Shown here piece by piece: positions 24,617-36,901 of a stretch of DNA of 64,000 nucleotides (positions within the stretch are counted from its first letter, which is position 1; each line of letters opens with the position of its first letter). The DNA is from Isoetes taiwanensis (taxonomy: Eukaryota; Streptophyta; Lycopodiopsida; Isoetales; Isoetaceae): NCBI GenBank assembly GCA_021234155.1, contig JAJEKV010000053.1, positions 1,747,307 through 1,811,306 of the forward strand, in the 5' to 3' direction. The notes beneath the pieces are model-generated. The model had not been told where the DNA came from, did no database searches, and saw nothing but the letters and a program-made list of their open reading frames with translations. A program made the translations under genes and the position numbers.

Positions 24617-25710
24617 CTATCCGGTTCGGTTTCTATGTTTCCACAAAATCCAACATGCCAATCGTACGAGTGTGTTCAGAAATCTGCTATTAGTATCCAT
24701 GAAACTGAGAATGTTATTTTCTGTAATGGAACCCTGGTTTATTTGTGCTGCCCAACTCCAAAACTCAGAAAGTCTCTGGCATGTAAAGACATGATTAGAA
24801 GTTTCTCTTTGGCCACAATGTAAAGGGCAAAGAGGTGAAACTGCATTGTCAAATTTCGCCCTTTTCTCATTGGTTTGCAAGCTCTGATGCAATAAAAGCC
24901 ACCTGAATGTTTTCAGTTTATTGGCAGAATACATTTTCCAACTTTTTGCATTAATTTTGGCCAAAGTTTTTTCATCACAGTGCCACATTGCATTTGCTTT
25001 GGATGGCTTGTGTACAATTATCTGCTTATACACCTCCTTTACTGAGTATATTTCCTTCCCCTGCAGTGTCCATTGGTTATAATTTTTACTGAAATCATCC
25101 TGTGAGGCAACTATATCCATAACTTTCCTATAGATCTCCCTATCAACTTTGTGATCCTTTGGTTTTACGCTTTGCAATTTCCTCCCAAGTTTTCCATCTA
25201 TTCAAGACCCTTAGATCCCCAAATTTCACGAGACACGCATCATGCCATTGCATATATACTTACGTGGATGTTTGAAGGCAAGACACCCTTCTTCCTCTCG
25301 CAGGCAAAGATCCGGATGCCAAAAGAAATTGTTTTCCAAACACCTTGCATCAATAATTGGTGGCTTATAACATAGACTAACCTCATTCCAAGCTTCAAAG
25401 ATCCTTTTCAATGTTTTAGATGTTCCTGATCCTGCTTTAATCTTGAAGAAAACAGAATCCGGCAATTGGTGTGTAATTGTAGGACTTCCCACAATCTTAG
25501 ATTTTTGAAGCCAATATTTAATTAACCTCAGAGCTGGTGATGGTCTTTCACAATAGATGGCACTCCACACCAATTTAGCTGACAATGCCTGTGCCTGAAT
25601 AAATAAATCCTTACACCCTAAACCACCATTCTTTTTATCCTTGACTAAATCAGACCAAGCCACCTTATGACTGCCCTGCCAGATGAACTTCCTGATAGTG
25701 TTAAATTGTT
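24617..25710 (-). mobile_element. 5'-truncated LINE: reverse-transcriptase tail with zf-RVT domain
   Basis: Two overlapping minus-strand frames, about 25710-25226 and 25177-24617, give the C-terminal region of a plant L1-type ORF2 protein. The upstream part has RKFIWQGSHKVAWSDLV and GGLGCKDLFIQAQALSAKLV, typical of the sequence after the RT domain. The downstream part has the zinc-binding zf-RVT signature (CPLHCGQRETSNHVFTC) and ends near WILWKHRNR. A frame break lies between 25226 and 25177, and an in-frame stop near 25711 marks the 5' limit. RT catalytic and endonuclease domains are missing, as in most 5'-truncated LINE insertions. No poly(A) tail or target duplication was identified. Confidence 0.85.
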
Positions 25711-25711
25711 A

Positions 25712-27152
25712 TTAAGCAAATTATTTTTGTTGTTCCTTTAGGTTGTTAGATGAAAATGCTTATCGTGATAAGCATCTTAGGTAAACAAATTTGACATCAT
25801 AGAGTCATTCTCCCCAATCTTTCAATTTCTTTCCGTTGATAGCATGAAGTAGGTTTTCCTATTACTTTAACCATCTAAGAATGATTTACATGAAAATAAA
25901 TTTTTCTCTCATACACATCTATGAGGATTGTACCTCAATATAAAAGAAGACTTGGATTTTGGCTTTTCATCATAGTAGCGTAGTCTATTCTACTTATTTG
26001 CTCATGTAATGAATGAGGATACTATTGAATAATCAAGCTAAGACATGTTCAAGGTGATAAGGTGTACCATCAGCGGATGTCTTAGCCCCTAGTTGAAATG
26101 ATTAGCCCCCACCATTTGCTCTAATAAGCGTGTGCCGGGCGTTGCAAGATAAGTGAGGTTGTGTGTTTCTATAGACATTCTAAAGGCACCCGATTATATG
26201 GGGTTGGTAACATTTTTAACTCTAACATGAATCTGCCATAGCAATTTTCGTCATAGACCCTATGTAGCCTTCTTCTTATCCATGTAATTCTAACAAACCA
26301 CATAGTTTTGTATAATATTTTTGCTCTTTTTGTATATCAAGGAAAGTTCATATACTTCGGTCGAATATAAGTCATACGCAATTACGGTCAAGGGAAGTTT
26401 TGCTTATTTGCCGACCTAAAACAGTCCATCCTTCAACTTGAGGTATTTATTCCACATAACTAAACTCCAATACATGTACTAAAGGTTGCATAATAAGCCA
26501 ATATCTCGTGTTAAATTGACTGTTTATATCTATTAGCAACTATATCTTGAAGCCATTAACTGATCAAACCTATAGCCACCATAGTGGATGCCATCTAATG
26601 GATATGGTATCCATATGAAATTTTATAAAGACATTTCTTGAGGGCTGAAGAGGATTTGGAGCCTAAAGAGATTTGAAGCCTAAGGTTAAATGTTGTGGGG
26701 TAATGGACCATGATCTCCTTTTTGGTTTGAAAGGGATTTGTTCCCATTTAACGCTCAAGGGATCCCCTCCAAACTGGAATGGAATCCCATGTTCCATTTC
26801 CCAGCATCAAGCATGTTACTTGGCATTTGCTTAGGGGTGCATGAAAACGAACTTCAGTCTCATAGATTTATATTGTAGACCCTACAATCGTTTTGCTCTT
26901 ATTTCATAGTTGCATAGTTACAATTTGAGTTGTTGGCAATTTTGAGTTGGTAATAGATACTTCAATATCCTCCAACACACAGGAAAACCCCATCTCCAGA
27001 ATCATTCACATATCAAAGAATCTATATATTATCATACAATGAAGAAGAAAAGCCAGAAGTACTTCTGGTGTTGCAATACATTCATAGTTCTTTGTTTAAC
27101 ATCTTCCATTTTGTAGCATGTTGCAGATTTCATTTTCAGTAGTTTAGAAGTT
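25712..27152. other. No recognised gene
   Basis: AT-rich sequence with no supported coding region. Confidence 0.4.
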
Positions 27153-28888
27153 TAAGGGTGCCTTCGCACCCGCCGTTAGGTTAGGAATAAGTTAATTTTT
27201 TTTAACTGCCAGTTAAATTTATAAGAGACTCTTATGTTCGCACCAAGACTAAGTTAACTTTCCGTTAAGATTTTAACCTAACAGAAACTAGTTAAATCCT
27301 TTCAGACTAGAACAAGTTAGGTTATTTTTTTTTAACTTAACGATAAAATAATAATGTGTTCGCACTTGCCTTAGTTATGTTAGTGCTAACTTAATGCTAA
27401 CGACAATGTCTTCGCATAGGTGCCTATTAAGTTAGTCTAACTTAATGCTAACGGCAATGGCTTCGCACATTCGTCCATTAGGTTTTTTTTTTTTTTTTAA
27501 CTTAATGGTAATGGCAATACCTTCGCACATACCTCCAAAATATATGATATTCATAGAAGAAAGCAAAGCACAATATAAAAGAATGATTTTCGAGTTTCAA
27601 ACTTTGAGCTTGAGAATTGATCCGAGTGACTTGCTTTGCCATCTCTTCACAAATTTATAGAGTTTATAGTCTATAGTCTATGCATTACGCTCCAGGGGGT
27701 AGATTCAGTTGATATAGGCAAGTATATAGAGAGCTAGCATGAGATTGGCTTGCGGCATTCAAGCTCGCGCCACCTAACCCTAAGCAAGGGACCAATGTTA
27801 CTATGTTGAACACCGGCATAATCGTAAGGTAGATTCTCCGGCCTTCTCAAGGTGTTACACAAATTTTCCAAAGGCATCCCAAAGTATCTGTTACCTTTAT
27901 CGTAGCTCTGATTTAAATAAAGATAGCGAGGTTTAACTAGCTTTTCATCGCATATACTCAAGCGAATAGTTTGGCTTAAAGAGGCTGCAAAACTTAAACT
28001 TTATGCTCAAGATATTTAAACCTTTGTAGATTATATTTGAACAGGCATTGTCTTCTACCATATCAAAAAATCCGGGCATTGTCTTCTACCATATCAAAAA
28101 ATCCAAACAAGAAGATGGTGAGTTGTGTCGGGCCGAAAAGGTATCATTCAAGATAATTTGAACTTGGTGTACAAGTTGGTAAAAAGGCCATGACACTTGC
28201 AAGGGTGTAAAGGATTATGCCAAACATATTGTCTCAAAAGCAAAGATTGTCAAAGGTCTTTGCTACAAGTCTTTATTTCCACTGTCTAGAAGCTTTGGCA
28301 AACCGAACTTCACAAATTTGTTTGTAGCTTCCTCTGATATCCTTTTGAATTCCAAGGATAATATCATTCTAAAGATTGCCAAGCTGTTTCCTTGAAACAT
28401 AATAATAATTCTTGTTGTTCGGTTCGTCTTTGTTTTAAGCCCACTTGATATTGTAACATGCAAATCTCTCCACTTTTTGTTGTCTCAAGATAAAGCTATA
28501 CAAAAAAGGAAACTATAAGTTCAATTGCTCAAGAAAATATGGGAAAAAGGGGAAGCATATGAATGACATTTATGAACCACGTCTCAACTTCAACTTTTGG
28601 TGAGGGCCGACATAAAATTACATCACACCTATTGTGTGGCTACATAAATTCCACACCAGATTCATAAATCCTATTACAAACATGTTTGTTATACATAAAT
28701 GGCTTATCTCATCCTACCCTGTAAACTTTTTTTATAGGATTTTTGAAATTGTGAGTTAATGATATGATCATGGCTTCCAAAATGAATGTTGCGCGCGCAT
28801 GTTTGGTCTTAATTTTAAGTTTTTTCAGGTGTGCTAGAAGCAAAAGGATCATTTTATTCAAGGGCTTCAGCTAACAAGGGATGCCACA

Positions 28889-29227
28889 ATGGCTCCAACT
28901 ATTGACACAATAGATATAAGCAAGTATGTAGAAACTTGGTATGAAATAGGCACCGGTCAGCGACATTCAAACCGCTGCAAGAAAGTGGAAAAATTTGTGA
29001 CCAAGCCTTGTATGGCCCTAACCGGTACGCCACTCAAGATAGAGGAGCTAATATTACTGTTTTTGAGCGGTGCCACGAGTCATAGATTCTCATCATCACT
29101 TGGTGTCACGCGAGAATCTCTCTTTCATCCCGAGTGTCGCTCTAATGCGCAAAAAATTTACACTTTTTTGACGAGAGATGGCAAAGCAAGTCTTGCACTC
29201 ACTTTCGAGATCAATTCTAAAGCTTAA
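28889..29227 (+). CDS. Lipocalin-like N-terminal exon inside the Harbinger-like element (probable captured fragment)
   Basis: The 112-codon frame opens with DTIDISKYVETWYEIGTGQ, which resembles the start of plant and ApoD-type lipocalins (small beta-barrel carriers), whose first conserved region is typically KY-GxWYEI. The usual Gly is Glu here (ETW). After about residue 45 resemblance stops. Lipocalins are about 180 residues, so only the first strand region could be present. It lies between the two ends of the transposon-like unit, which suggests capture of a host exon. Chance similarity of a short motif cannot be excluded. Confidence 0.35.
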   Translation: MAPTIDTIDISKYVETWYEIGTGQRHSNRCKKVEKFVTKPCMALTGTPLKIEELILLFLSGATSHRFSSSLGVTRESLFHPECRSNAQKIYTFLTRDGKASLALTFEINSKA

Positions 29228-29604
29228 TGAAAGTCTAAAACAAGAGGGACACATTAGCTTTACGTGGCCGGAAGTTCAAGATCATGGTTTTGGCTGAAGT
29301 AATATTTCAGTCATGCATTCAAAATTCTAGGATGAAGCATTGCTAGATTGGTTAAAGACTGTGCAATTAGGTAAAGCAAGCATCCGATAGACTGCCCCCA
29401 AACACCCCTATAGACTAGAAAGCAGACCCGTAGACCTAGGCTGAAAGCAGGGGATGAATCGAGAACTACATAGCGAGAAAAATAAGTCGAATCACTTTTC
29501 CCTAGATGTCGGGTTTTTGGGTAAGATACTAGAGCTTGCATTAATACCTGACATGCTTCCCGATTTCATAAAATTTGATTCTTAAACATGACAACATTCC
29601 TTAC

Positions 29605-29718
29605 CTGCTGGGGATCCTCATCCTCGTCCTGTTGTTCTGTTGCAGCTTGTGACGAAGCAGACGAACTATTGCGACCACCTCCAGCCATGGCCCGCCCACG
29701 ACCAGTCCAGTCCGACAT
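29605..29718 (-). CDS. First-exon-like frame of an element-encoded protein
   Basis: A minus-strand frame begins MSDWTGRGRAMAGGGR and continues to EQQDEDEDPQQ, followed directly by a good splice donor (CAG|GTAAGG at 29604). Gly/Arg-rich then Ser and acidic starts are common in ORF1-type proteins of plant transposons. Just upstream another frame starts MSEFTTRGRNAGAGR, so the true start may lie at about 29768 with an indel between them. No downstream exon was identified. Confidence 0.3.
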
Positions 29719-30044
29719 GCCTTCGACCTGCTCCAGCATTTCGACCTCGAGTTGTGAACTCCGACATTTCGACAGAACTACGCCGTTAAAAAGTTAAAGT
29801 GACCTCGAAAGGTCACTTTAATTTTCAGTGTAATTTTTATTTTCAGTTAACTTTGGGTTTAAATTACTAACTTAACATAAATTAGTGTGAAGTCAATCCA
29901 AGTTAACACTTTTAGGTTAAAAAATTTAACGGAATGCTAAATAAAAAAATTAAGGCAAACCTAACCTAACTACTGGTGTGAAGGCAAATGCGGTTAAAAT
30001 CCTAACGGAATCCTAACTTAACGGCTGGTGCGAAGGTACCCTAA

Positions 30045-30784
30045 ACAATATATTTATTTGAGAAGGTTATAAACTCAATTGTCAAGTGAACCACTTACTT
30101 CCCTCAAAAATTGTTTCGCTTGCAACAAATCATGTGCATAACAACAACAATTAATAAACAACATAGAAGGTCTACATGCATAGCAAGGGAATCAATTGTT
30201 GCAAATGAAGGATTGCAGGATATAACAATAAACTTTATCGCCCAGACATGGCATTTGCCATATTTCCCAGCAATGATAAGACAGATCCATATCAATGCTA
30301 TTTCTCGCTTGAAGGACTGGAGACAAAAATTTGTAAAATTTTGATAATAAGATATATTACAACATTAAGAAACATTTTTATTAGAAATTAGAAATTCCCA
30401 ATATTGTCTTGCATCACTTTGCAACTGATGTTATTGTAGGAATTTAATAAGACAATTATTTGGAATGTGGTTGCTTGGACTGCTGTAATTGCAGTGTTGT
30501 TCAGTCTGGGAAGTAATAGGTAGCTTTGCGGGTTTGTAATTCAATACCCACTGTTTCAATTAGTTATTACACATGAAGTTATATATTTCTGCTTGAATGA
30601 TAGCATGGTAGTTGGATGACCGTATGCAATTTCTGCATATTCTGTTTATTGATATTTTGTAGCTTCAACATGGTTAGTACGTTTGGCTTCTATATTTGGC
30701 TTGAACAGATTGATTACTTGCTTCCAGGTTTAGAAGAGCATGGCCTGAGACAACTTTATCCAAAGGGTCCTAATATAGGTATGG
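30045..30784. other. Flank of the Ty3-type element; possible interrupted host exon
   Basis: Just before the LTR element a plus-strand frame reads GLEEHGLRQLYPKGPN (about 30733-30780). Just after the element (40097-40200) a frame reads EYKFGKGYHISG and VPLLLTNPDG. Both look protein-like and may be parts of one host gene split by the insertion, but I do not recognise the family and the frames need an intron or indel to connect. Confidence 0.25.
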
Positions 30785-32627
30785 TGTTGGCCACCATTCT
30801 GGTGCCCAACAGAAAACATGCATTTAGTTAGAGCATTTTGTTCAGCATATGCTAAAACCATCAATGCATCCATCTCACCTTGCATTCACCCATAACTCTC
30901 CACTGTCCACAGCATTCTCTATTTCTGTTCTCAAGCATGTTGCATAAGGGACACAGCTTTAGCAATCTGCTAAATACTCCAAGCATTCTGCTAAATACCT
31001 TTCAGAGCATTGCAGTTACAACCGCGGCCGACCGTGGGTGCATGACACGGAGATTACGTAGATGGGAGCAAATATTTGGAGCGCACATTTGAAGGAAATT
31101 GGAGCATGGATCTGACATTTAAAGGATGCTGCACATAAGTTGAGGACGTGGTACATTAATGGAGACAAAGTTGGTAAGCATTATTTAGTTGCTATTTCTA
31201 AATTCCCCACAGGTTGTTAAACTCTCCGCTTGTTCCACCATCTTCGTGCCTATAAAATCCCAATTGAGAACCATTGCCATATTTTCATACGACCTCACTA
31301 GTTCTGCCTACTCGTCAATTAGTTTGATCTCATATTCGTCATCCAGCTATTAAAAAAAAAAAAAAAAAAAAAAGAAAAGAAAAAGAAAAAAAAAAGAGAG
31401 TTCTGAATACCATGCCATGTGAGCACATCTATGCCACAGATATCACACTTGTTGCTTCTGTCTTTCCAATAGGGGGTATCCTATGCCCAAATGGCCCAAA
31501 AAAGGAAAAAAAAAAGAAAAAATAGAAGTACAAGAGAACATATATACAGGCGTAACCAAGTTTTCATTTTTTTCACCAACACATTTATCTTCGTTCACAC
31601 TTTCGTTTCTTGTTTCCAAGCCCTAGACCATTACCTTTGCTTTTTTGCCAATACCATGCCGTTCCTTTCCAAGACCTAAGACCTAGACCTGTGGGAATTC
31701 CGAAATTGCAAGGATGCATGCCAAGAACAGAGCTAAGGGATTCGGCCAGCAAATGATGCAATCTTACAGGTATAACAGAAGATCTACAGAGGATTTGCGG
31801 GCAAGGAAGCGATCTGTTAAAGGGGCAGGCAGGAAAAGAAAAAGGGAGGCTCTCATTCGGGACGGTTCTGGAATCACTGGAGTTCTTGTCTACGAAGAAG
31901 GGAAGTCGCCAAATGGCTCTGGTGCTTGCTTGATCAGGGCGAAGTGTGGTATCATCTGGTTCCGTTGTCTTCCTTGATAGTATTTGGAGCTGGTTGCAGT
32001 CAACACAATCAGCTGTTTATGGTTCGAAAGTTCTGATGCAATTTGTTATGTTCATCATTGCCACGTATTTTACAGAAAACGTTGCTTCCTAGCACTAGTT
32101 TATGTTGTAACCCTTTGATCAATCGATCTTGTAAACTCTGATAATGCAGTTGATTTTTTTCTGTGTCCCAAAATGTGCAGGCTACTTTTGTAAGTTGTCA
32201 ATTGATGGTTTTGCTTCCATTTCATTTGGTTCTAGTCAGTTGTTATCTTAATTGTCATCTTTCACGCACTCCTTATTTGTTTGCCATATTCAAAACCAGC
32301 TACTAAGATCTTCCATTAATCACGAGACCTTTCTTCCTATTGTGTACTCTCATATTTGGAAAAAAAAGAAAAAGAAAAACCACATTCTCGTTGAATTGCT
32401 TGGACCTTTCCTCTATCAATCACGGTGCCTTGTTCTTTTGTAGCCTCCTTGTCGCCTCTTTTCATATCTTGCAAATTCCGTTTTGTTTTAAAAAAAGGAA
32501 AACAAGATAATATTATTTCCATTGACCCCGCCTAAAGGATTCGCAAAGGTGTAGACACCACCGTATGTCTTGAGGTCCGCATCATCTCCTTCGTGACTTG
32601 CTCTTTGAACCAGCAGTAGAGCAATCA
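30785..32627 (+). repeat. 5' LTR
   Basis: It starts TGTTGGCCACCATTC and ends GAGCAATCA. It matches 37957-40087 along its length, including the A-rich run at 31350-31400 (counterpart 38516-38553). The right LTR is longer because of an internal duplication. Confidence 0.9.
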
Positions 32628-32629
32628 TT

Positions 32630-32647
32630 TGGAGGTCCTACCGAGAT
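32630..32647 (+). promoter_or_regulatory. Primer-binding site, tRNA-Gln type
   Basis: TGGAGGTCCTACCGAGAT begins 2 nt after the left LTR. It is complementary to the 3' end expected of a eukaryotic tRNA-Gln (ATCTCGGTRGGACCT plus CCA), one mismatch or none depending on the isoacceptor. This is from memory of tRNA-Gln sequences and should be checked against the host tRNA. Confidence 0.65.
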
Positions 32648-32691
32648 AAGTTTTCCTGAAAGTCATTGTCTTTCTTGTTGCATTTTAAGAA

Positions 32692-34108
32692 ATGGTAAGA
32701 AGGGTTGAGGAGGTGGGCGATAGTCGGCCGCCTACCAACCAAGGGCCACTACCGTAAGATGTGGGGCGGGGGAATGCGAGGGCAAGGGAATGCAGGGTTT
32801 TATCCACCAGAACTTGGAATGCTTTTAGCACCACTTGCACCATTGCCTCCTGTATTTGATGGTTCTTGGAATCCTACTGAGTTCCTGCACACCTTTGAAG
32901 ACTACTATGAGTTACATGGCAGGAGGAGAGGAGATAAAATTTCCATGTTCGGAAAATGCATGAAAGGGAAAGCCAAGCTGTGGTATGAGCATTTCACTAT
33001 GCATGAAGAACTAACTTGGGATTCTTTGTGTAACTCTTTTATTACAAGGTTCGGTGTAGCACTCAGCACAGGAACCTTGGTCCACGAGCTGCATACCTTC
33101 CAACTTCAAGCTGGAGAGGAGGTAATTGATTACATAGAGAGATTTTCACATTATCTCAAGGTATGCCAGGAAAGACATATAGAGAATGCTCTTCCAACAG
33201 TGATTCACTTTTTTATATATGGTCTGAGGATGAAACCAAGAATAAGCTATAAACTCACTAAGATGTTTGAAGCTGGTGAATTCACTACCATCTCGCAGGT
33301 ATTTAACAAAGCAAAATCATTGAGTCTTTCAACTGCAGAATTACCAAAGCCTGAATATAGAACTACTGGATATTGGGTAGAAGGCATCAATCAGAAGTAT
33401 CCTAACAATTCTGCTTCAGTTTATGCAGTGAGAATAGAAAGGGAGACTGCGGATTTGAAGGAGCAATTGAGGCTTACTCAAGAAGAACTGAAAAAGCAGC
33501 AGGAAGAAATGAAGATACAGTTTGCTAAGCAACAGGAACAGTTTAGTGAGCAAATGAAGACTATGATGGAAGAAATGCAAAGGAATATGAGGGAAATAAC
33601 TAAGGGCCCAGCTGCCAGTGTTTGCAACCATTGCAAGAGAACGGGTCACACAGAAGAGACATGCTACAGGAGGCCTTGTCCACGATGCGATAAAATTGGA
33701 CACTATGGTAAAGACTGCCCTGTGTGTTCATACTGTAATCTAACAGGGCATGATGTTAAATTCTGCCAAGTAATGGCATATGAGAAAGCTAAGGGAGCTA
33801 AGAAAGTGGCTGAGGTTAACACATGCCTTATTGAAACGTGTGATGACAATTTAACATCTGTGATGGCTGTGACTAGGTTACAGGAGGGGAGGTCAAAAAG
33901 AGTTTTAAAGAGCGGACTAACAAACAAGACCAGCCCCGATGGACTAAATGTGCCGGCAGCTCCCATCCCCAAAATCAGTAGAGTGGGCAATGACAAAAAC
34001 CTTGACGGCCAAGTTGAACACACTGCTAAAAACACCAAGGTAAGCATAGGCCTGTTATCATTGTTCAAAGAGTCTCCTTCTTATAAAAAATGTGTTTTCT
34101 TAGGTTGA
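32692..34108 (+). CDS. gag polyprotein region with coiled coil and three CCHC zinc knuckles
   Basis: An ATG at 32692 opens MVRRVEEVGDSRPPTNQGP, then stops near 32755. The main frame (from 32705, no ATG) takes over about there, so an indel lies near 32750. The protein has a retrotransposon gag domain (FDGSWNPTEFLHTFEDYYEL, KAKLWYEHF), a Glu/Lys/Gln-rich coiled coil at about residues 245-300, and three adjacent CX2CX4HX4C knuckles (CNHCKRTGHTEETC, CPRCDKIGHYGKDC, CSYCNLTGHDVKFC) that would bind the element RNA. It ends at 34108, 40 bp before the protease frame. Confidence 0.85.
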
Positions 34109-34147
34109 TAGGGTCATGAAGGTTCCACTAATGAGAGTGCAAACACT

Positions 34148-34357
34148 TTGTTAGTTAGTGAGGCAAATTTTGAAGATCCCGGGGTACTAACTTGCTCTGC
34201 TCAAATAGGAGATTTTTTTATATCAAATGTCATTATTGACGGGGGATCCGGTGTAAATGTCATGCCATATCACATTATGTCAAGGTTAGGTCCGCAGGTC
34301 ACATCATCCTCACCGCTAATTATCAAGGGGTTCAACCAACGGTCGGTCGACCAATAG
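34148..34357 (+). pseudogene. Aspartic protease region
   Basis: A 69-codon frame with the retropepsin active-site context IIDGGSGVNVMP (D-G/S-G type; here DGGS, where D-S/T-G-A/S is usual) and a following LIIKGFNQRS. It would process the element polyprotein. The frame closes at 34357, and further protease-linker sequence from 34360 to 35020 is broken by stops. Confidence 0.6.
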
Positions 34358-35024
34358 GGATGGTCGAGAATGTCAAACCCAATATCCTAGGTGTCAAGTC
34401 GAGCAAGTTTCATGGTGATAGCATTTGCGCACAATTCACAAAATGCGTAGCTATGATTTGCTTTTAGGTAGGACCTCGCTCCTGAGTAGAAGATGCTAGG
34501 CCTATTTGGAGCAAAGGAGAGTGTCATATATCGACGGCATAATAGAGCAAGAATCTATACACGAAAACATCCCAAAAGTCTTGAGTTGCCGCCTATCTAG
34601 CGTAAGTAGAAGAGGCAGCCACCAAGTTTGTGCTGGTCAATATGAACTCACACTTGAACCAAAAAAGTTACCAACCAACCAAACCTTGTAGAGTCCATTA
34701 ATGCACAAGCTTATCAGGTTTGATGGTGGGGTCTCCAAGAAAATAGGTTTAGCGCCTATAGGTATCATCATGAGAGGAACCCAACACCAATTGATATTGC
34801 AACACGGCCAGTCCATTCCCCTATGTACAAATAACATGGCGAGTATGCGAACTGACGATTACGGGGTTAAGCCTAGCCTTGAATAAACAAATTGACCACT
34901 TGCGTGTTTTTTTGGATTCTGAGCTGGTATGCAATCAAATCGAGCAAATTTATCAGTGAAGAGTGCCCACTTAGAGCAGCCCGAGATCAACGGTCATGGA
35001 ATTGCTTGGGAAGTTTAAAGAAGT

Positions 35025-36259
35025 ATGCATCACACATGTACCGAGGGCAATGAATGGCGGCCGCATGCTCTTTGCAAAAGAATAATAATGGAAGCACTCA
35101 CTGAAGGGGCAGTCAAGGAAGAGGAGTTACCACAAGGGGCAGACAGACATATGTGTGAGATTTTCACCATAAGTACTAGTGATTGTGCTGATGCTTGTGA
35201 AGTTACAGTCCAAAAGAATGGCAAGCTGAGAACACTGCAAGTAGGATTAATGGCAACTGATCAAGAAAAGGAGGAGTTATCCAGAATGTTTGCTGAATTT
35301 GCAGACTGCTTTGCTTGGGATTATGGTGAGTTAAAAGGGATACCTCCTGAAATTTGTGAATTTCACATCAATCTAAAGGAGGGAGCCAAACCAGTGAAGC
35401 ATAAGATGAGAAGAATAAATCCACATTTGCTGAACATGGTGAAGGAGGAGATAGATAAATTACTGCAGGTCGGTTTTATATTTGAAATTGAAAATCCCAC
35501 ATGGGTTTCTTGCATTGTACCGGTGCTTAAGAAGAACAAAAAGGTAAGAGTATGTGTGGATTATCAGGATCTTAATAAGGCGACATTAAAAGATCATTAC
35601 CCATTACCATTCCAAGAGGAATTGTTGTATCAAGCGAAGACTAAGGAAGTATTTTCATTTATGGATCCGGTTTTAGTGGCTTCAACCCGGATATCTGTTT
35701 TGTCAAAAGGACATGCCTAAGACTGCATTTATTACGCCATGGGGAACATATGCGATGAAGGTAATGCCATTCGGTTTAATGAACGCGCCAGCAACATTCC
35801 AGAGATGCATGGCAATGGTCTATGGTTCCATGTTAAACAAAGGGCTTGGAATTTTTTGGACGACCTATGCTTGGCTAATACAAGGGAGGAGCATTTGTGC
35901 GGGTTGAAGGAGGTCTTGAGCTTAGCGAAAAATCTATGGTGTGTTTGAACCCTAGTAAGTGCCATTTCTTTAAGGAGGGAGGAGTGCTTTTGGGGCATTA
36001 CCTCTCAACTAGAGGCATTCAAATCTCCCAAGATAAAACTGAAATTATTCAAAAGCTGCCAATTCCGAGGACAGTGAAGGAGGTAAGAAAGCTAATTGGC
36101 ATGATGTCTTTTCTGAGAATACATATACCAAACTTCTCCCATTTATTGGGTCCAATTAGTAAACTCACGCTGGTTGGCAATTTACAAAGGGGCCAAGACA
36201 CCGATGTATGGAATACCGAAAGCCAAACATCATTTGAGAGAATTCCCCGCAGCTCATGA
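35025..36259 (+). pseudogene. Reverse transcriptase region (split frames)
   Basis: Frames at 35025-35720, 35713-35907 and 35897-36259, with parts in 35739-35948, cover the RT domain. Visible signatures: PVKHKMRRINPHLL, VRVCVDYQDLNKATLKDHYP, FMD, TPWGTYAMKVMPFGLMNAPATF, then a degenerate catalytic box where the usual xDD lies at LDDLCLANTREEH in another frame. FKEGGVLLGHYLSTRGIQ follows. At least two frame changes separate these motifs, so no active enzyme is readable. Confidence 0.8.
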
Positions 36260-36710
36260 AAAGCGAAAACGATTGCTTGTACCACCTAAACTCAACATGC
36301 CGTTCACTGCCTTTCTTACAGTGACAAGATGGGCCGTTGGAGTAGCACTCTGCCAGAAAAGGGAGCAGAAGGGATATGATGTGATATGCTATTCGGGAAA
36401 GCAACTCAAAGACTTGGAGATCAGGTACCCTGTTTTGGAAAAGTATGCATATGCTTTAATATTCTTATTCCAGAAGCACGAGCATCTACTTGTGAAGGCT
36501 CACACTGATGTCGTAATGAAGAAGAATCCAATGGCCCTGCTGGGAAGTAAGTGCTTGAAGAAGGCAAAATATCATAAGTGGTTGTCTTATTTGGCCCAAT
36601 TTGATTTTGCCATCAAACCTATTAATATTCTCGAAACAATCCCAAAGAGCTTACTTACCATATGCATTTATGGAAGAAGATATAACCTCTGATGAGGATG
36701 TGGCAGTGGT
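36174..36710 (+). pseudogene. RNase H region
   Basis: The frame contains LNMPFTAFLTVTRWAVGVALCQ and YSGKQLKDLEIRYPVLEKYAYAL, corresponding to the Ty3 RNase H domain that follows RT, plus the linker KWLSYLAQFDFAIKP. Residue T appears where the first catalytic Asp is usually found (LTVT versus the common LYxA/D context), consistent with decay. This residue call is inference. Confidence 0.7.
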
Positions 36711-36901
36711 GAAGGTAAATTATACATTTGTGCATGATTCATGGATGATGCCATATATATACATGTTGCAGGGATTGGACTTGCCGACCCCATGTATCTA
36801 ACTTGGAGAAAAGGAGAGTAAAGCATCACCTTCCAAAGTTTGTGTTGGTGGATGGTATTTTATGCGTAAAAGGGGTCAAGGAATTTTACAACGATGCTTG
36901 A

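Larger units (their letters stand above)
27156..30041. mobile_element. PIF/Harbinger-like element with TAA target duplication
   Basis: The left end starts GGGTGCCTTCGCACC and continues GCCGTTAGGTTAGGA. The right end is its inverted copy (TCCTAACTTAACGGC, then GGTGCGAAGGTACCC). TAA flanks both sides (27153-27155 and 30042-30044), the 3-bp TWA duplication used by PIF/Harbinger elements. Subterminal direct repeats of ACTTAATGCTAACGGCAATG followed by CTTCGCA occur three times at about 27390-27530. No DDE transposase is readable. A minus-strand first-exon-like frame at 29718-29605 and a lipocalin-like frame at 28889 lie inside. The superfamily call rests on TSD and TIR only. Confidence 0.65.

Noticed and set aside
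33416-34068. Minus-strand frames opposite the gag region
   Set aside because: They are shadows of the plus-strand gag coding sequence with its coiled-coil codons.
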